Part shown: one piece after another, positions 1 to 10,113 of the stretch
How the letters are laid out: each line of letters begins with the position of its first letter
How positions within the stretch are numbered: position 1 is the stretch's first letter
Assembly: GCA_901472405.1 (NCBI GenBank)
Contig: LR590463.1
Span: forward strand, 62,001-126,000
Length of the DNA stretch: 64,000 bases
From: Serratia rubidaea
Lineage (GTDB): Bacteria; Pseudomonadota; Gammaproteobacteria; Enterobacterales; Enterobacteriaceae
Direction: 5' to 3'
Made by a program: the position numbers and the translations under genes
Notes under the pieces: model-generated
What the model was told of the DNA's origin: nothing
Seen by the model: only the letters and a program-made list of their open reading frames with translations
Database searches by the model: none

Positions 1-599
1 TGTTCAGCAGCGTTTCATAGCCTTCGCGGCCTCCCCACAGCACATAGTTTTCGCCGCCGAGCCGCTGGGTGGCGTTCATCGCGCTGTATACCTGCGCCGC
101 CGCCCAGCTGAAAATTTCCGGGTCCGGGTTGGTGGCCGCGCCGGCGCCGTAGCGCGGGTGGGTGAAGCAGTTGGCGGTGCCCCACAGCAGCTTGACGCCG
201 CTGCTTTGCTGTTTTTCCGCCAGGACGTCGGTCATCACGGCGAAGTTGTGGCAGATACTCCTTCAGCGAGCCGCCTTGCGGCGTGACGTCGACGTCGTGG
301 AAGCAGTAGTACGGCACGTTGAGCTTGCTGAAGAATTCAAAGGCGACGTCCGCCTTGCGCCGCGCCAGCTCCAGCGCATCGCCCGCCTGCTGCCAGGGGC
401 GCTCGAACGCGCCGCTGCCGAACATGTCCGCGCCGTTCCAGCAGAAAGTGTGCCAGTAACAGGCGGCAAAACGCAGATGGTCGGCCATGCGTTTGCCTAA
501 TACGATTTCATCCGGGTTGTAGTGGCGGAATGCCAGCGGATTGTTGCTGCCGGTGCCTTCGTAACGGACTTGTTCAAGCTGATCAAAATAAGATTGCAT
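1..599 (-). CDS. xylA: Xylose isomerase, N-terminal part (frameshifted, runs off window)
   Basis: Converts D-xylose to D-xylulose in the cytoplasm, the first step after xylose uptake. The first ~115 residues read as a close match to enterobacterial XylA from memory, including [20 protein letters not shown] and the FHDVDV motif that carries a catalytic histidine and aspartate. After SLKEY (about position 258) the frame changes. The adjacent frame then continues the family sequence ([14 protein letters not shown], later [13 protein letters not shown]), so one base is wrong around 255-262. The gene continues beyond position 1, so the C-terminal half is not visible. It is divergent from xylF and shares its control region, as in E. 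coli. The frameshift is probably a sequencing error. Confidence 0.95.
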
Positions 600-710
600 T
601 CTCGACTCCTTGGTAACAGAACCCGGCTTTACGGGATGCCTTAATCTTCGGAGCTGATGACCGCAGTCTCAATTATGTTATTTCACACTCAAATTCAGAT
701 AATTATTAAA

Positions 711-726
711 TGTGCGATGGATCTCA
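711..726. promoter_or_regulatory. Candidate CRP site between xylA and xylF
   Basis: TGTGCGATGGATCTCA fits the TGTGA-N6-TCACA consensus at 8 of 10 half-site bases and is flanked by A/T. It lies between the divergent xyl genes, where E. coli also has CRP control. A conserved xylA promoter-like segment lies just to its left; a reverse-strand CATAAT (672-677) would be the xylA -10 box. Confidence 0.6.
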
Positions 727-807
727 TATTACGCGTTTATTTAGCCAGACTGACCCGTTGGCAGCGATAAATTTTCACCAGGTTAAAACATGATCGCCAT
801 CATAAAA

Positions 808-860
808 ATAACATTAAACCAAAAAACGTAATTCGCCGGTAAAAATCAGTAATTGCTGAG
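808..860 (+). promoter_or_regulatory. Probable XylR operator for xylF
   Basis: Two direct repeats, AAAAAACGTAATT (821-833) and AAAAATCAGTAATT (841-854), lie 20 bases apart, two helical turns. The arrangement and sequence resemble the E. coli XylR site upstream of xylF as I remember it. The site lies about 100 bases before the xylF start, suitable for an AraC-type activator. Confidence 0.65.
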
Positions 861-952
861 TTAACGCTAAGCGACAACACTTTCCGGGACGTGGTGCCAT
901 AAAAAGTCGTTTCAATTATTACCCTACAATTTCAATAAAGAAGGTATATAAG

Positions 953-1951
953 ATGAAATTTAAGCACTTATTCCTCTCTGCCTGCGCCATGCTGGCGCTG
1001 GCCAGCCAGCCGGGGTTCAGTAAAGACGTCAAGATTGGGATGGCGATTGACGACCTGCGCCTGGAGCGCTGGCAGAAAGACCGCGATATCTTTGTCAAAC
1101 AGGCCGAAGCGCAGGGCGCGAAAGTGTTTGTGCAGTCCGCCAACGGCAATGAAGAAACCCAGATGGCGCAGATTGAGAACATGATTAACCGCGGCGTCGA
1201 TGTGCTGGTGATCATTCCTTATAACGGGCAGGTGCTGAGCAACGTCATCGGCGAGGCGAAGCGCGAAGGCATTAAAGTGCTGGCCTATGACCGCATGATT
1301 AATAATGCGGATATCGATTTTTATATCTCGTTTGATAATGAAAAAGTGGGCGAACTGCAGGCGCAGAGCCTGGTGCAGCGCGTGCCGCAGGGCAATTACT
1401 TCCTGATGGGCGGCTCGCCGGTGGACAACAACGCCAAGCTGTTCCGCCAGGGGCAGATGAACGTGCTGAAACCGCTGATTGACGCCGGCAAAATCAAGGT
1501 GGTCGGCGACCAGTGGGTGGACGCCTGGCTGCCGGAAAATGCGTTGAAAATCATGGAAAACGCCCTGACGGCCAATAACAACCGCATCGATGCGGTGGTG
1601 GCCTCCAACGATGCCACCGCCGGCGGCGCGATTCAGGCGCTGGCCGCGCAGGGGCTGGCGGGCAAGGTGGCGATCTCCGGGCAGGACGCAGATCTGGCGG
1701 CGGTCAAACGCATTATCGCCGGCAGCCAGACCATGACGGTGTACAAACCCATCAGCAAACTGGCCGATGAGGCCGCCAATATTGCGGTGCAGCTGGGGCG
1801 CGGCGAACAGCCGAAATCCAACGCCAGCTTAAATAACGGCAGTAAAGCGGTGCCCGCCTGGTTATTAACGCCGGTCTCCGTCGATAAATCCAATATCGAC
1901 AGCACGATAGTCGCCGATGGCTTCCATAAAAAAGCCGAGCTGGGTAAATAA
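953..1951 (+). CDS. xylF: D-xylose ABC transporter, periplasmic binding protein
   Basis: Binds D-xylose in the periplasm and delivers it to the XylGH importer. The protein has 332 residues, close to the ~330 of E. coli XylF, and is intact. A signal peptide covers about residues 1-23, with cleavage near GFS-KDV. The mature protein is a type I periplasmic binding protein with the family segments [21 protein letters not shown] and SGQDAD. An AAGAAGG ribosome site precedes the ATG. It is first in xylFGH-xylR and is expected to be activated by XylR plus xylose and by CRP through the upstream sites. Confidence 0.97.
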   Translation: MKFKHLFLSACAMLALASQPGFSKDVKIGMAIDDLRLERWQKDRDIFVKQAEAQGAKVFVQSANGNEETQMAQIENMINRGVDVLVIIPYNGQVLSNVIGEAKREGIKVLAYDRMINNADIDFYISFDNEKVGELQAQSLVQRVPQGNYFLMGGSPVDNNAKLFRQGQMNVLKPLIDAGKIKVVGDQWVDAWLPENALKIMENALTANNNRIDAVVASNDATAGGAIQALAAQGLAGKVAISGQDADLAAVKRIIAGSQTMTVYKPISKLADEAANIAVQLGRGEQPKSNASLNNGSKAVPAWLLTPVSVDKSNIDSTIVADGFHKKAELGK

Positions 1952-1973
1952 ACTGCGCCGTACGGAGGACGCT

Positions 1974-3515
1974 ATGTCCTGTTTATTGCATATGAAGCAC
2001 ATCACCAAGCAATTTGGCGCGGTGAAAGCGGTGGATAATGTCAGTCTGCAGCTGGAAGCCGGCCAGGTATTATCATTATGCGGTGAAAATGGCTCAGGAA
2101 AATCCACATTAATGAAAGTGCTGTGCGGAATAATATCCGCACGGCAGTTATCAGGGCGATATTTATTTTTCCGGCCATTTAATCACGGCGAAAACGATTC
2201 GCGATACCGAGCAAAAGGGTATCGCTATCATTCATCAGGAGCTGGCGCTGGTTAAACAGATGACGGTGCTGGAGAACATGTTCCTCGGCAGCGAGTGGAG
2301 CCGCCACGGCCTGCTGGATGATGACGCGATGTATCAGCGCTGCCGGCGCATGCTGGCGCAGGTCAAGCTGGCGGTGGACCCCGATACCCGCGTCGGCGAG
2401 CTGGGGCTGGGGCAGCAGCAGCTGGTGGAGATCGCCAAGGCGTTGAACAAGCAGGTGCGCCTGCTGGTGCTGGATGAGCCGACCGCCTCGCTGACCGAAA
2501 GCGAAACCGCCACGCTGCTGACGATCGTGCGCGATCTGCGCGATCGCGGCATTGCCTGCATCTATATTTCCCACAAATTGAACGAGGTGAAGGCGATCTC
2601 GGATCTGATCTGCGTGATCCGCGACGGCAAACATATCGGCACCCGCCCGGCGGCCGGCATGAGCGAGGAGGAGATTATCGCCATGATGGTCGGCCGCGAG
2701 CTGACCGAGCTGTATCCGCAGGCGCAACACGCCGTCGGCGAGGTGGTGCTGCAGGTCGATAACCTGACCGCCTGGCACCCGGTTAACCGGCATATCCGCC
2801 GGGTTGACGACGTATCGTTTACGCTGCGGCGCGGTGAAATCCTCGGCGTCGCCGGGCTGGTGGGCTCCGGCCGCAGCGAAACCATGCAGTGCCTGTTCGG
2901 CGCCTATCCCGGGCGTTGGCAGGGGCGCATCACCATCGACGGACAGGCGGTGTCGATCGGCAACTGCCGGCAGGCGATGCGCTACGGCATCGCCATGGTG
3001 CCGGAAGGACCGCAAACGCGACGGCATCGTGCCGGTGATGGGGGTCGGCGCCAATATGACGCTGGCGGCGCTGGGGGAGTTCAGCGGCCGCTGTCGGTGT
3101 TGGACGAGGCGCGCGAGCAGGCGGTGATTCAGCAGTCGCTGGCGCGGCTGAAGGTGAAAACCGCGTCGGCGGAGCTGGCGATCGGCCGCCTGAGCGGCGG
3201 CAACCAGCAGAAGGCGATCCTCCGCAAGTGCCTGCTGCTGAACCCGAAAATCCTGATTCTGGATGAGCCGACGCGCGGTATCGATATCGCGCGAAATATG
3301 AAATCTACAAATTAATCAATCAGCTGGTGCAGCAGGGCATTGCGGTGATCGTCGTTTCGTCCGAACTGCCGGAGGTGCTGGGCCTGAGCGATCGCGTGCT
3401 GGTGATGCACCAGGGGAAAATCAAGGCCTCGCTGGAAAACCGCAATCTGACCCAGGAACAGGTGATTGAAGCCGCGTTGAGGAGTGAAAATCATGTCGAA
3501 AAACACGCTGTCTGA
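1974..3515 (+). CDS. xylG: D-xylose ABC transporter, ATP-binding protein (frameshifted)
   Basis: Energises xylose import. It has two ABC domains in one chain: Walker [10 protein letters not shown] and a first Walker B LLVLDEP, then a second signature LSGGNQQ and Walker B ILILDEP. The span of 1542 bases equals exactly 514 codons, which fits the 513-residue E. coli protein. The reading frame nevertheless breaks near 2145, 2250, 3007, 3095 and 3290. In each case the other frame continues the family sequence (for example [14 protein letters not shown] at ~3010). Compensating single-base errors explain this best. The start at 1974 follows TACGGAGG, and the 3' end overlaps xylH by 23 bases. Confidence 0.93.
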
Positions 3516-4676
3516 GGCAAGTCTGCCGGCTGCGCCCGCCAAAAAGCCGCGCCTGCCGCTGAAATCGCTGAATCTGCAGGTGCTGTGATGCTGGCGGCCA
3601 TCGCCGTGATCCTGCTGTTCTTTACCTTTACCACCGAAGCGCGTACCTCAGCGCGCGCAATATTTCCAACCTGCTGCGCCAGACGGCGATCACCGCATTC
3701 TGGCGGTCGGCATGGTGTTTGTGATTATCTCGGCGGAAATCGATCTGTCGGTCGGCTCGATGATGGGGCTGCTGGGCGGAGCGGCGCGGCGATTTTTTGA
3801 CGTCTGGCTCGGCTGGCCGCTGCCGCTGACCGCTCGCGGTGACGCTGCTGGCCGGCCTGCTGCTCGCGCGTGGAACGGCTGGTGGGTGGCCTATCGCAAG
3901 GTGCCCTCCTTTATCGTCACGCTGGCCGGCATGCTGGCGTTCCGCGGGATTTTGATCGGCATCACCAACGGCACCACCGTGGCGCCGACCAGCAGCGCGA
4001 TGTCGCAGATTGGTCAGAGCTACCTGCCCGGCGCCTCGGCTTCGGCATCGGCGCGCTGGGGCTGCGCTGTTCGTTATCTGGCAGTGGCGGCGGCGCAGCA
4101 GACGCGCGCAGCTCGGGCTGCCGTTGCCCGCCGCCGGCGGCGACGTCGCCCGGCAGAGCGTGATGGCGGTGGTGGTGCTCGGCGCCATCTATTTGCTGAA
4201 TGACTATCGCGGCGTGCCGACGCCGGTGCTGATCCTGACGGCGCTGATGCTGGCGGGGATATTTATGGCCTCCCGCACCGCCTTTGGCCCGGCGCATCTA
4301 CGCCATCGGCGGCAATATCGACGCGGCCGCGGCTGTCGGGGGTGAATGTCGAGCGCACCAAGCTGGCGGTGTTCGCCATTAACGGCCTGATGGTGGCGAT
4401 CGCCGGGCTGATCCTCAGTTCCCGGCTGGGGGCCGGCTCGCCGTCGGCGGGCAATATTGCCGAACTGGACGCCATCGCCGCCTGCGTGATTGGCGGCACC
4501 AGCCTGGCGGGCGGCGTCGGCAGCGTCGCCGGCGCGGTGCTGGGGGCGTTTATCATGGCGTCGCTGGATAACGGCATGAGCATGCTGGACGTTCCCACCT
4601 TCTGGCAGTACATCGTTAAAGGGCGATCCTGCTGCTGGCGGTATGGATGGATTCCGCTACCAAGCGGCGGGCATAA
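3493..4676 (+). CDS. xylH: D-xylose ABC transporter, permease (multiply frameshifted)
   Basis: Inner-membrane channel of the xylose importer. Stretches matching XylH appear in all three frames in correct order: [74 protein letters not shown] and [11 protein letters not shown]. The whole span would encode about 394 residues, against 393 in E. coli. Roughly eight single-base indels interrupt it, most in G or C runs. The start overlaps the end of xylG with its own AGGAGTG ribosome site. The protein should have about ten membrane helices. I treat it as a functional gene with a poor sequence, though true inactivation cannot be excluded from this window alone. Confidence 0.88.
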
Positions 4677-4712
4677 ACGCCTTACCTCACAAATCTCGCT
4701 GCATTTTTACTG

Positions 4713-4741
4713 CTCTCTGAACGGCTGTGCTATTCAGAGAG
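4713..4741 (+). terminator. Hairpin between xylH and xylR
   Basis: A perfect 9-bp stem, CTCTCTGAA with TTCAGAGAG, closes an 11-base loop and is followed by TGGTTTGTTTT. The trailing T tract is interrupted, so this may be a weak terminator or a processing stem that lowers xylR expression relative to xylFGH. Confidence 0.55.
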
Positions 4742-4764
4742 TGGTTTGTTTTCCGGGATATCGC

Positions 4765-5939
4765 ATGTCGAAAAACGCTACCGTATTACATTGCTGTTTA
4801 ACGCGAATAAGGTGTATGACCGCCAGGTGGTGAAGGGGTGGGGGAATACCTGCAGGCGTCGCAGTGCGACTGGGATATTTTTATCGAAGAAGACTTCCGC
4901 TGTCGTATCGACAATATCAAAGAGTGGCTGGGAGACGGGGTGATCGCCGACTTTGACGACCGCGAGATTGAGCGGCTGCTGCATAACGTCCAGGTGCCGA
5001 TTGTCGGGGTGGGCGGCTCCTACCACCGCGACGACGACTACCCGCCGGTGCACTATATCGCCACCGACAATCATGCGTTGGTGGAAGCGGCGTTTATGCA
5101 CCTGAAGGAAAAGGGCTGAACCGCTTTGCGTTTTACGGCCTGCCGGCCGACGGCGGCAAACGCTGGCGCAGGAGCGCGAATATGCCTTCCGGCAGCTGGT
5201 GGCGCAGGAGCAGTATCAGGGCGTGGTGTATCAGGGCCTGTCGACCGCGCCGGAAAACTGGCAGTACGCGCAGAACCGGCTGGCGGACTGGGTGCAGACC
5301 CTGCCGCAGCAGACCGGCATTATCGCGGTGACCGATGCGCGCGCCCGCCACCTGCTGCAGGTGTGCGAACACCTGGCGATTCCGGTGCCGGAGAAATTGA
5401 GCGTGATCGGCATCGATAATGAGGAGCTGACGCGCTATCTGTCGCGCGTGGCGCTGTCGTCGGTGGCGCAGGGGTCGCGGCAGATGGGCTACCACGCCGC
5501 CAAACTGCTGCACCGGCTGTTAAAACAGCGCGAGCTGCCCCTGCAGCGCATCCTGGTGCCGCCGCTGAAGGTGATCGAACGGCGCTCGACGGATTACCGC
5601 TCGCTGCGCGATCCGGCGGTGATTCAGGCGATGCACTACATCCGCCATCACGCCTGCCGCGGCATCAAGGTGGAACAGGTGCTGGATGCGGTGGGGCTGT
5701 CGCGCTCCAACCTGGAGAAGCGCTTTAAAGAGGAAACCGGCCAGACGATTCACCATGCGATTCACGCCGAAAAACTGGAGCGGGCGCGTAACCTGCTGGC
5801 GACCACCGCGTTATCGATCAACGAGATTTCACAGATGTGCGGCTACCCGTCGCTGCAATATTTTTATTCGGTGTTCCGCAAGGGCGACGCCATGACGCCG
5901 AAAGAGTACCGGGACAAATACGCGGAAACGGCCTGCTGA
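4765..5939 (+). CDS. xylR: Xylose operon activator, AraC family (frameshifted)
   Basis: Xylose-responsive activator of the xylA and xylF promoters. The N-terminal part resembles a periplasmic-binding-protein fold ([20 protein letters not shown], residues ~260-280). The C-terminal ~100 residues carry an AraC-type double helix-turn-helix ending [20 protein letters not shown]. The expected length is about 392 residues. Single bases appear to be missing directly after the ATG (ATGTCGAAAAA where ATGTTCGAAAAA restores frame), near 4838, at 5115 and near 5168, each in a base run. From about 5199 to the stop the frame is open. It lies last in the xyl cluster, 88 bases after xylH, behind a hairpin. 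Confidence 0.92.
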
Positions 5940-5945
5940 CGCCGC

Positions 5946-6818
5946 TTACGCCAGCCGGCAAAACGTCGTCAGCCGCTGCGCCAGCGCGCCGGCGGCGGCG
6001 GGAGCGCTGTCGCGGTAATACAGCGCCAGTTCGAAATCATTCACCGGCGGCAGGCCCTCGGCCTCGCCCAATACGCGGTGGCTCGGCAGCCGGCAGCCGG
6101 CGGGCAGCAGGGTGACTCCCAGCCCGGCGGCGGAGGCGGCGGTCAGCGCCGCCAGGCTGGCGCTGCTGTAGCCGATGCGCCAGCGTTTGCCGAGGTTGTC
6201 CAGCGCCTGGCACAGCTCGTCGCGGTACAGCCCGTTGAGCGGGAACACCGCCAGCGGCACCGGCGACTGCTCAATGGCGGGAAAGGCCAGGCTGTCCAGC
6301 CACAGCAGCGGCTCCGGCCGCGCCGCGCGCGGCGGCTGGCTGCGGCGCTGTTTAACCAGAATCAGATCCAGCTCTTCGCGGCCGTAGGCGTGGTGCAGAT
6401 CGGCGCTCAGGCCGCTGGTGACGTCCAGCCGCAGGTGCGGATGTTCGCGGCTGAATTCGGCCAGCAGCTCGGTGGTGGAGGCGGCGAAGTCTTCCGGCAC
6501 CCCGAGGCGCAGCACGCCGTCACGCCAGACGCCGGTCAGCGCGTCGTGCGCCTCTTCGTTCAGCGCGATAATGCGCCGGGCGTAGCTCAGCAGCTTCACC
6601 CCCTCTTCGGTCAGCAGCACCTGATGGGATGAGCGTTCAAACAGCGGTTTGCCGAGCATCTCTTCCAGCCGGCGCACCTGCTGGCTGACGGTCGACTGCG
6701 ACAGGCACACCCGCTCGGCGGCGCGGGTAAAGCTGCTGCTGTCGCATACGGCGACAAAGCTGAGCAACAGCTGCGGGTTGAACATCGGATAACGATTCAT
6801 TTTGTCACTGCTGACCAT
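5946..6818 (-). CDS. LysR-type transcriptional regulator
   Basis: A 290-residue LysR-family regulator. The N-terminal winged helix-turn-helix is clear (FTRAAERVCLSQSTVSQQVRRLEE, about residues 31-55, written here as one motif region: FTRAAERV through VRRLEE). A substrate-binding effector domain follows. The gene is divergent from the transporter starting at 6923, with 104 bases between the starts, the standard arrangement for a LysR gene controlling its neighbour. The target is therefore probably that transporter; the effector is unknown. The ATG at 6818 is used; a second in-frame ATG lies at 6800. The 3' end is 6 bases from the convergent xylR stop. Confidence 0.85.
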   Translation of the reverse strand: MVSSDKMNRYPMFNPQLLLSFVAVCDSSSFTRAAERVCLSQSTVSQQVRRLEEMLGKPLFERSSHQVLLTEEGVKLLSYARRIIALNEEAHDALTGVWRDGVLRLGVPEDFAASTTELLAEFSREHPHLRLDVTSGLSADLHHAYGREELDLILVKQRRSQPPRAARPEPLLWLDSLAFPAIEQSPVPLAVFPLNGLYRDELCQALDNLGKRWRIGYSSASLAALTAASAAGLGVTLLPAGCRLPSHRVLGEAEGLPPVNDFELALYYRDSAPAAAGALAQRLTTFCRLA

Positions 6819-6922
6819 TCCATTATTTAATTTCCAAATACTAACGGCATTTTCTACAGTGAGGCAACGTTGCCGTCACCGCGTTGTGACGGCTCTCCTT
6901 CCGCATTTACTGACTGGAATTC

Positions 6923-8126
6923 ATGGTGGTTAATCACTCTCAACCGGCGGCGGCGTCAGGCACGCGCCGCTGGTTCCATCCTTTGTTATGGGCGCTGGTG
7001 CTGATCGGCCTGAATATGCGCCCGCTGTTAACCTCCGTCGGCCCGCTGCTGCCCACGCTGCGCCAGGCCACCGGCCTGAGCTTCGGCGGTGCGGCGCTGC
7101 TGACCGCGCTGCCGGTGCTGATGATGGGGCTGATGGCGCTGGCCGGCGGTGCCATCAACCGTCTGCTGAGCGAACGCGCCAGCGTATTGCTGAGCCTGCT
7201 GGCGATTGCGCTGGGGGCGCTGTGGCGCGAACTGGCGCCGGACAGCACGCAGCTGCTGCTCAGCGCGGTGCTGGGCGGGCTGGGCATCGGCGTTATTCAG
7301 GCGGTGATGCCGGGCATTATCAAACACCATTTTTCTCAAGCGCATGGCGCTGGTGGCCGGCCTGTGGTCGGCGGCGCTGATGGGCGGCGGCGGGCTGGGG
7401 GCGGCGATCACCCCGTGGCTGAACAGCGGTCGCGACTGGCACAGCGCGCTGGCCTGGTGGGCGCTGCCGGCGCTGGCAGCGTTGGCGGTCTGGCTGTGGG
7501 TGAGCCGCGGGCTGGTGCGGCTGGCACCGGTGGCCGCCGGACAGGCGGCAGCCCGCTGCGCAGCCCGCGCGCCTGGCTGCTGGGGATTTACTTTGGCCTG
7601 ATTAACGGCGGCTACGCCAGCCTGATCGCCTGGCTGCCGCCGTACTATATGCAGTTGGGCTGGCAGCCGCAGGCCAGCGGCGCGCTGCTGGCGCTGATGA
7701 CGCTGGGACAGGTGTTAGGCGCGCTGGCGTTGCCGGCGCTGGCGCGCGGCCACGATCGCCGTCAGCTGCTGTGGGTAGCGCTGACGCTGCAGCTGGTCGG
7801 GTTTATCGGCCTGATCGGCTGGCCGCTGCAGACGCCGTGGCTGTGGGGCGCTGCTGGCCGGCTTCGGCCTCGGCGGGGCGTTTCCGCTGTGCCTGGTGCT
7901 GGCGCTGGATCACCTGCCGCAGCCGGCGGCGGCCGGGCGGCTGGTGGCCTTTATGCAGGGCATCGGCTTTTTACTGGCGGGGCGCCGCGCCGTATGTCTC
8001 CGGCCTGCTGCGTGACTACAGCGGCGGCTTCCTGCTCGACTGGCAGCTGCATACGCTGTGGTGCTGCTGCTGATGGCGCTGACGGCGCGCTTTCATCCGC
8101 GCAGCTACCGGCAGGGCGGCGGGTAA
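6923..8126 (+). CDS. MFS transporter of the CynX/NimT type (frameshifted)
   Basis: Predicted inner-membrane transporter with about 12 helices and ~400 residues. The order of segments resembles CynX/NimT (YeaN) proteins: LIGLNMRPLLTSVGPLLPTL near the start, GLGIGVIQAVMPGIIKHHF around residue 130, then AWLPPYYMQLGW and AGFGLGGAFPLCLVLALDH later. Frame changes occur near 7338, 7560, 7853, 7985 and 8065, always with hydrophobic family-like sequence resuming in another frame, so the gene is probably intact in the organism. The divergent LysR gene likely regulates it. In E. coli, CynX lies in the cyanate operon and NimT has been linked to 2-nitroimidazole export. The substrate here is unknown. Confidence 0.8.
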
Positions 8127-8202
8127 TATTTCTGTCATTGCGGCTGCCTATAGTGACGGTGCTTTTACCTCTTGGTCGAACACCTCATCAGGACGCTTAA
8201 AA

Positions 8203-9559
8203 ATGACAATGAAAACAACGATAACATCCCTGCCTCTGGCGCTGCTGCTCGGCGGCATGCTGTGCAGCGCGCCGCTGTGGGCGCAGCAGGAGGTTGACGC
8301 GCGGCTGGCCGGCCATGCGCTGCTGCCGGTTAACAGCACGCTGACGCCGCCGGACGATGCCCCGGCGGATCTGCGCCAGAGCGGCAAATACACCAGCGGC
8401 CAGCGGGTCAGCGTACTTGGCAGCGTCGCCGGCCTGTCGGCCGACCGCCCCACCGGCATCGGCCTGCCGATCGACGGCCAGCCGCGGCAGGGGCACTCCG
8501 GCATTAAACATATGCCGGACGGCAGCTATTGGGTGCTGACCGATAACGGCTTCGGCAGCAAGGCCAACTCGCCGGACGCGATGCTGTATCTCAGCCACTA
8601 CCGCATCGATTTTAAGACCGGCGCGGTGGAGCCGCTGAAAACGGTATTTCTGCACGATCCGGACAAGAAAGTGCCGTTTCATATCGTTAATGAGAGCACC
8701 GACCAGCGCTACCTGACCGGCAGCGACTTCGACCCGGAAAGCTTCCAGTTCGCCGATGATGCCCTGTGGATCGGCGACGAATTCGGCCCTTATCTGATCA
8801 AGGCCACGCTGGACGGCAAGGTTCTGGCGGTGTTCGACACCCAGGTGAACGGCAAGGTGGTGAAATCGCCGGACAATCCGACTCTGACGCTGCCGGGGCG
8901 CGCCGGACGGCAAACAGAACTTCCAGGTGGCGCGCTCCAAGGGCTTTGAGGGCATGGCGCTGTCGCCGGACGGCAGCAAACTGTATCCGCTGCTGGAAGG
9001 GGCGCTGTGGGACGGCGAAGATTTTGAGCAGGTGGACGGCAAGCGCTATCTGCGGGTGCTGGAGTTTGACGTTAAGCGCCAGCAGTGGAGCGGGCGCAGC
9101 TGGCAGTACGTGCTGGAGGATAACGCCCACGCGATCGGCGATTTTAATCTGATTGACGCCACGCACGGGCTGGTGATTGAGCGCGATAACGGCGAAGGTA
9201 CGGCGGATCGCGCCTGCGCCGCCGGCGCGCCGACGGAGAACTGCTTCAGCCAGCCGGCGAAATTCAAACGGGTGTACCGCATCGCGTTTTCCGACGCCAA
9301 CGTCGGCCGGCCGGTGGAGAAGCAGGCCTACATCGACCTGCTGAAGATTCAGGACCCGAACCGGCTGGCGCGCAAGCCGCTGAATAACGGCGTGCTGACC
9401 TTCCCGTTCTTCACCATTGAAAACGTCGACGTGGTGGATAAGCGCCATATCATCGTCGGCAACGATAACAACTTCCCGTTCTCCGCCAGCCGTCAGCCGA
9501 ATCAGGCGGACGATAACGAGTTTATCCTGCTGGAGACGCCGCAGCTGTTAACGCCGTAG
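8203..9559 (+). CDS. Secreted esterase-like/phytase-like protein (one frameshift)
   Basis: Exported protein of about 452 residues. A signal peptide ends near LWAQQ (residue ~28). The body resembles the phytase-like beta-propeller family (PF13449): GHSGIKHMPDGSYWVLTDNG, SDFDPESFQF, LWIGDEFGPYLIKA, GFEGMALSPDGSKLYPLLEG and IVGNDNNFPFS. A frame change near 8907 splits it, after which the family sequence continues (PDGKQNFQVARSKGFEG). A single missing base in a GC-rich run is likely. It sits alone, 76 bases after the transporter stop, and is followed by a strong hairpin. The real substrate is unknown; phosphate-ester hydrolysis is an inference from the family. Confidence 0.8.
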
Positions 9560-9563
9560 GGCG

Positions 9564-9595
9564 AAAAAAGCGCGCGCCGTCTGGCCGGCGCGCGC
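9564..9595 (-). terminator. Rho-independent terminator of the leftward fimbrial genes
   Basis: A perfect 9-bp stem (GCGCGCGCC with GGCGCGCGC) and 8-base loop, followed on the reverse strand by a TTTTTT tract. It lies 10 bases after the stop of the last leftward fimbrial gene. On the forward strand it lacks a T tract. Confidence 0.85.
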
Positions 9596-9605
9596 AGGGG
9601 AAGGA

Positions 9606-10100
9606 TTAGAAATAGTCGATCTGCATGGTGGCGCCGCTGGTGAATTTCCCCTCCGTCAGCGTGGCGGCAGGGGATTTGACCGGTACGGCGTCCAGCTGCG
9701 GCAGCGTGGTGTAATCGATATTGAGCGCGCTGTTGAGGTTAAACGCCTTGCCGTCCGCCAGCAGTTTAATCCCCAGGCCGTTGACGCTGGTGTGCAGCAC
9801 GTTGGCGTCAAACGCCGCGCCGGTGCCGACAATTTTCATCTTCAGCTGTCTGGCGGGGTCGAGAAACTCACAGCGCACGCTGTAGCTCAGCCGCTGCATA
9901 TAGCGGCTGCCGTCAATGCGCTTGACGCCGACCTGGCCGAAATCCACGTCGATGGTGCGGCCGTCGTTAATCTCGCAGGGCGGCGGCGCCACCACCGTGG
10001 CGGTGATGCTGACCCGCGTCCCCTGGTCGGCGGCGAACGCGCCGCAGCCTGACAGCGCGGCCAGCAGGCCGGCAAACCATTTTTTTCCAATGCGTATCAT
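9606..10100 (-). CDS. Fimbrial minor subunit
   Basis: A 164-residue secreted pilin-like protein. The signal peptide ends at about AFA-ADQ (residue 24). The mature part has the chaperone-usher subunit pattern: an early cysteine (PPPCEIN), a second cysteine ~38 residues later (SVRCEF), and a C-terminal beta strand ending in a penultimate tyrosine (MQIDYF). It lies 13 bases downstream of the adhesin gene and was probably produced with it. It may act as an adaptor between shaft and adhesin. The gene is intact. Confidence 0.85.
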   Translation of the reverse strand: MIRIGKKWFAGLLAALSGCGAFAADQGTRVSITATVVAPPPCEINDGRTIDVDFGQVGVKRIDGSRYMQRLSYSVRCEFLDPARQLKMKIVGTGAAFDANVLHTSVNGLGIKLLADGKAFNLNSALNIDYTTLPQLDAVPVKSPAATLTEGKFTSGATMQIDYF

Positions 10101-10113
10101 GGCGGGGGCTTCC

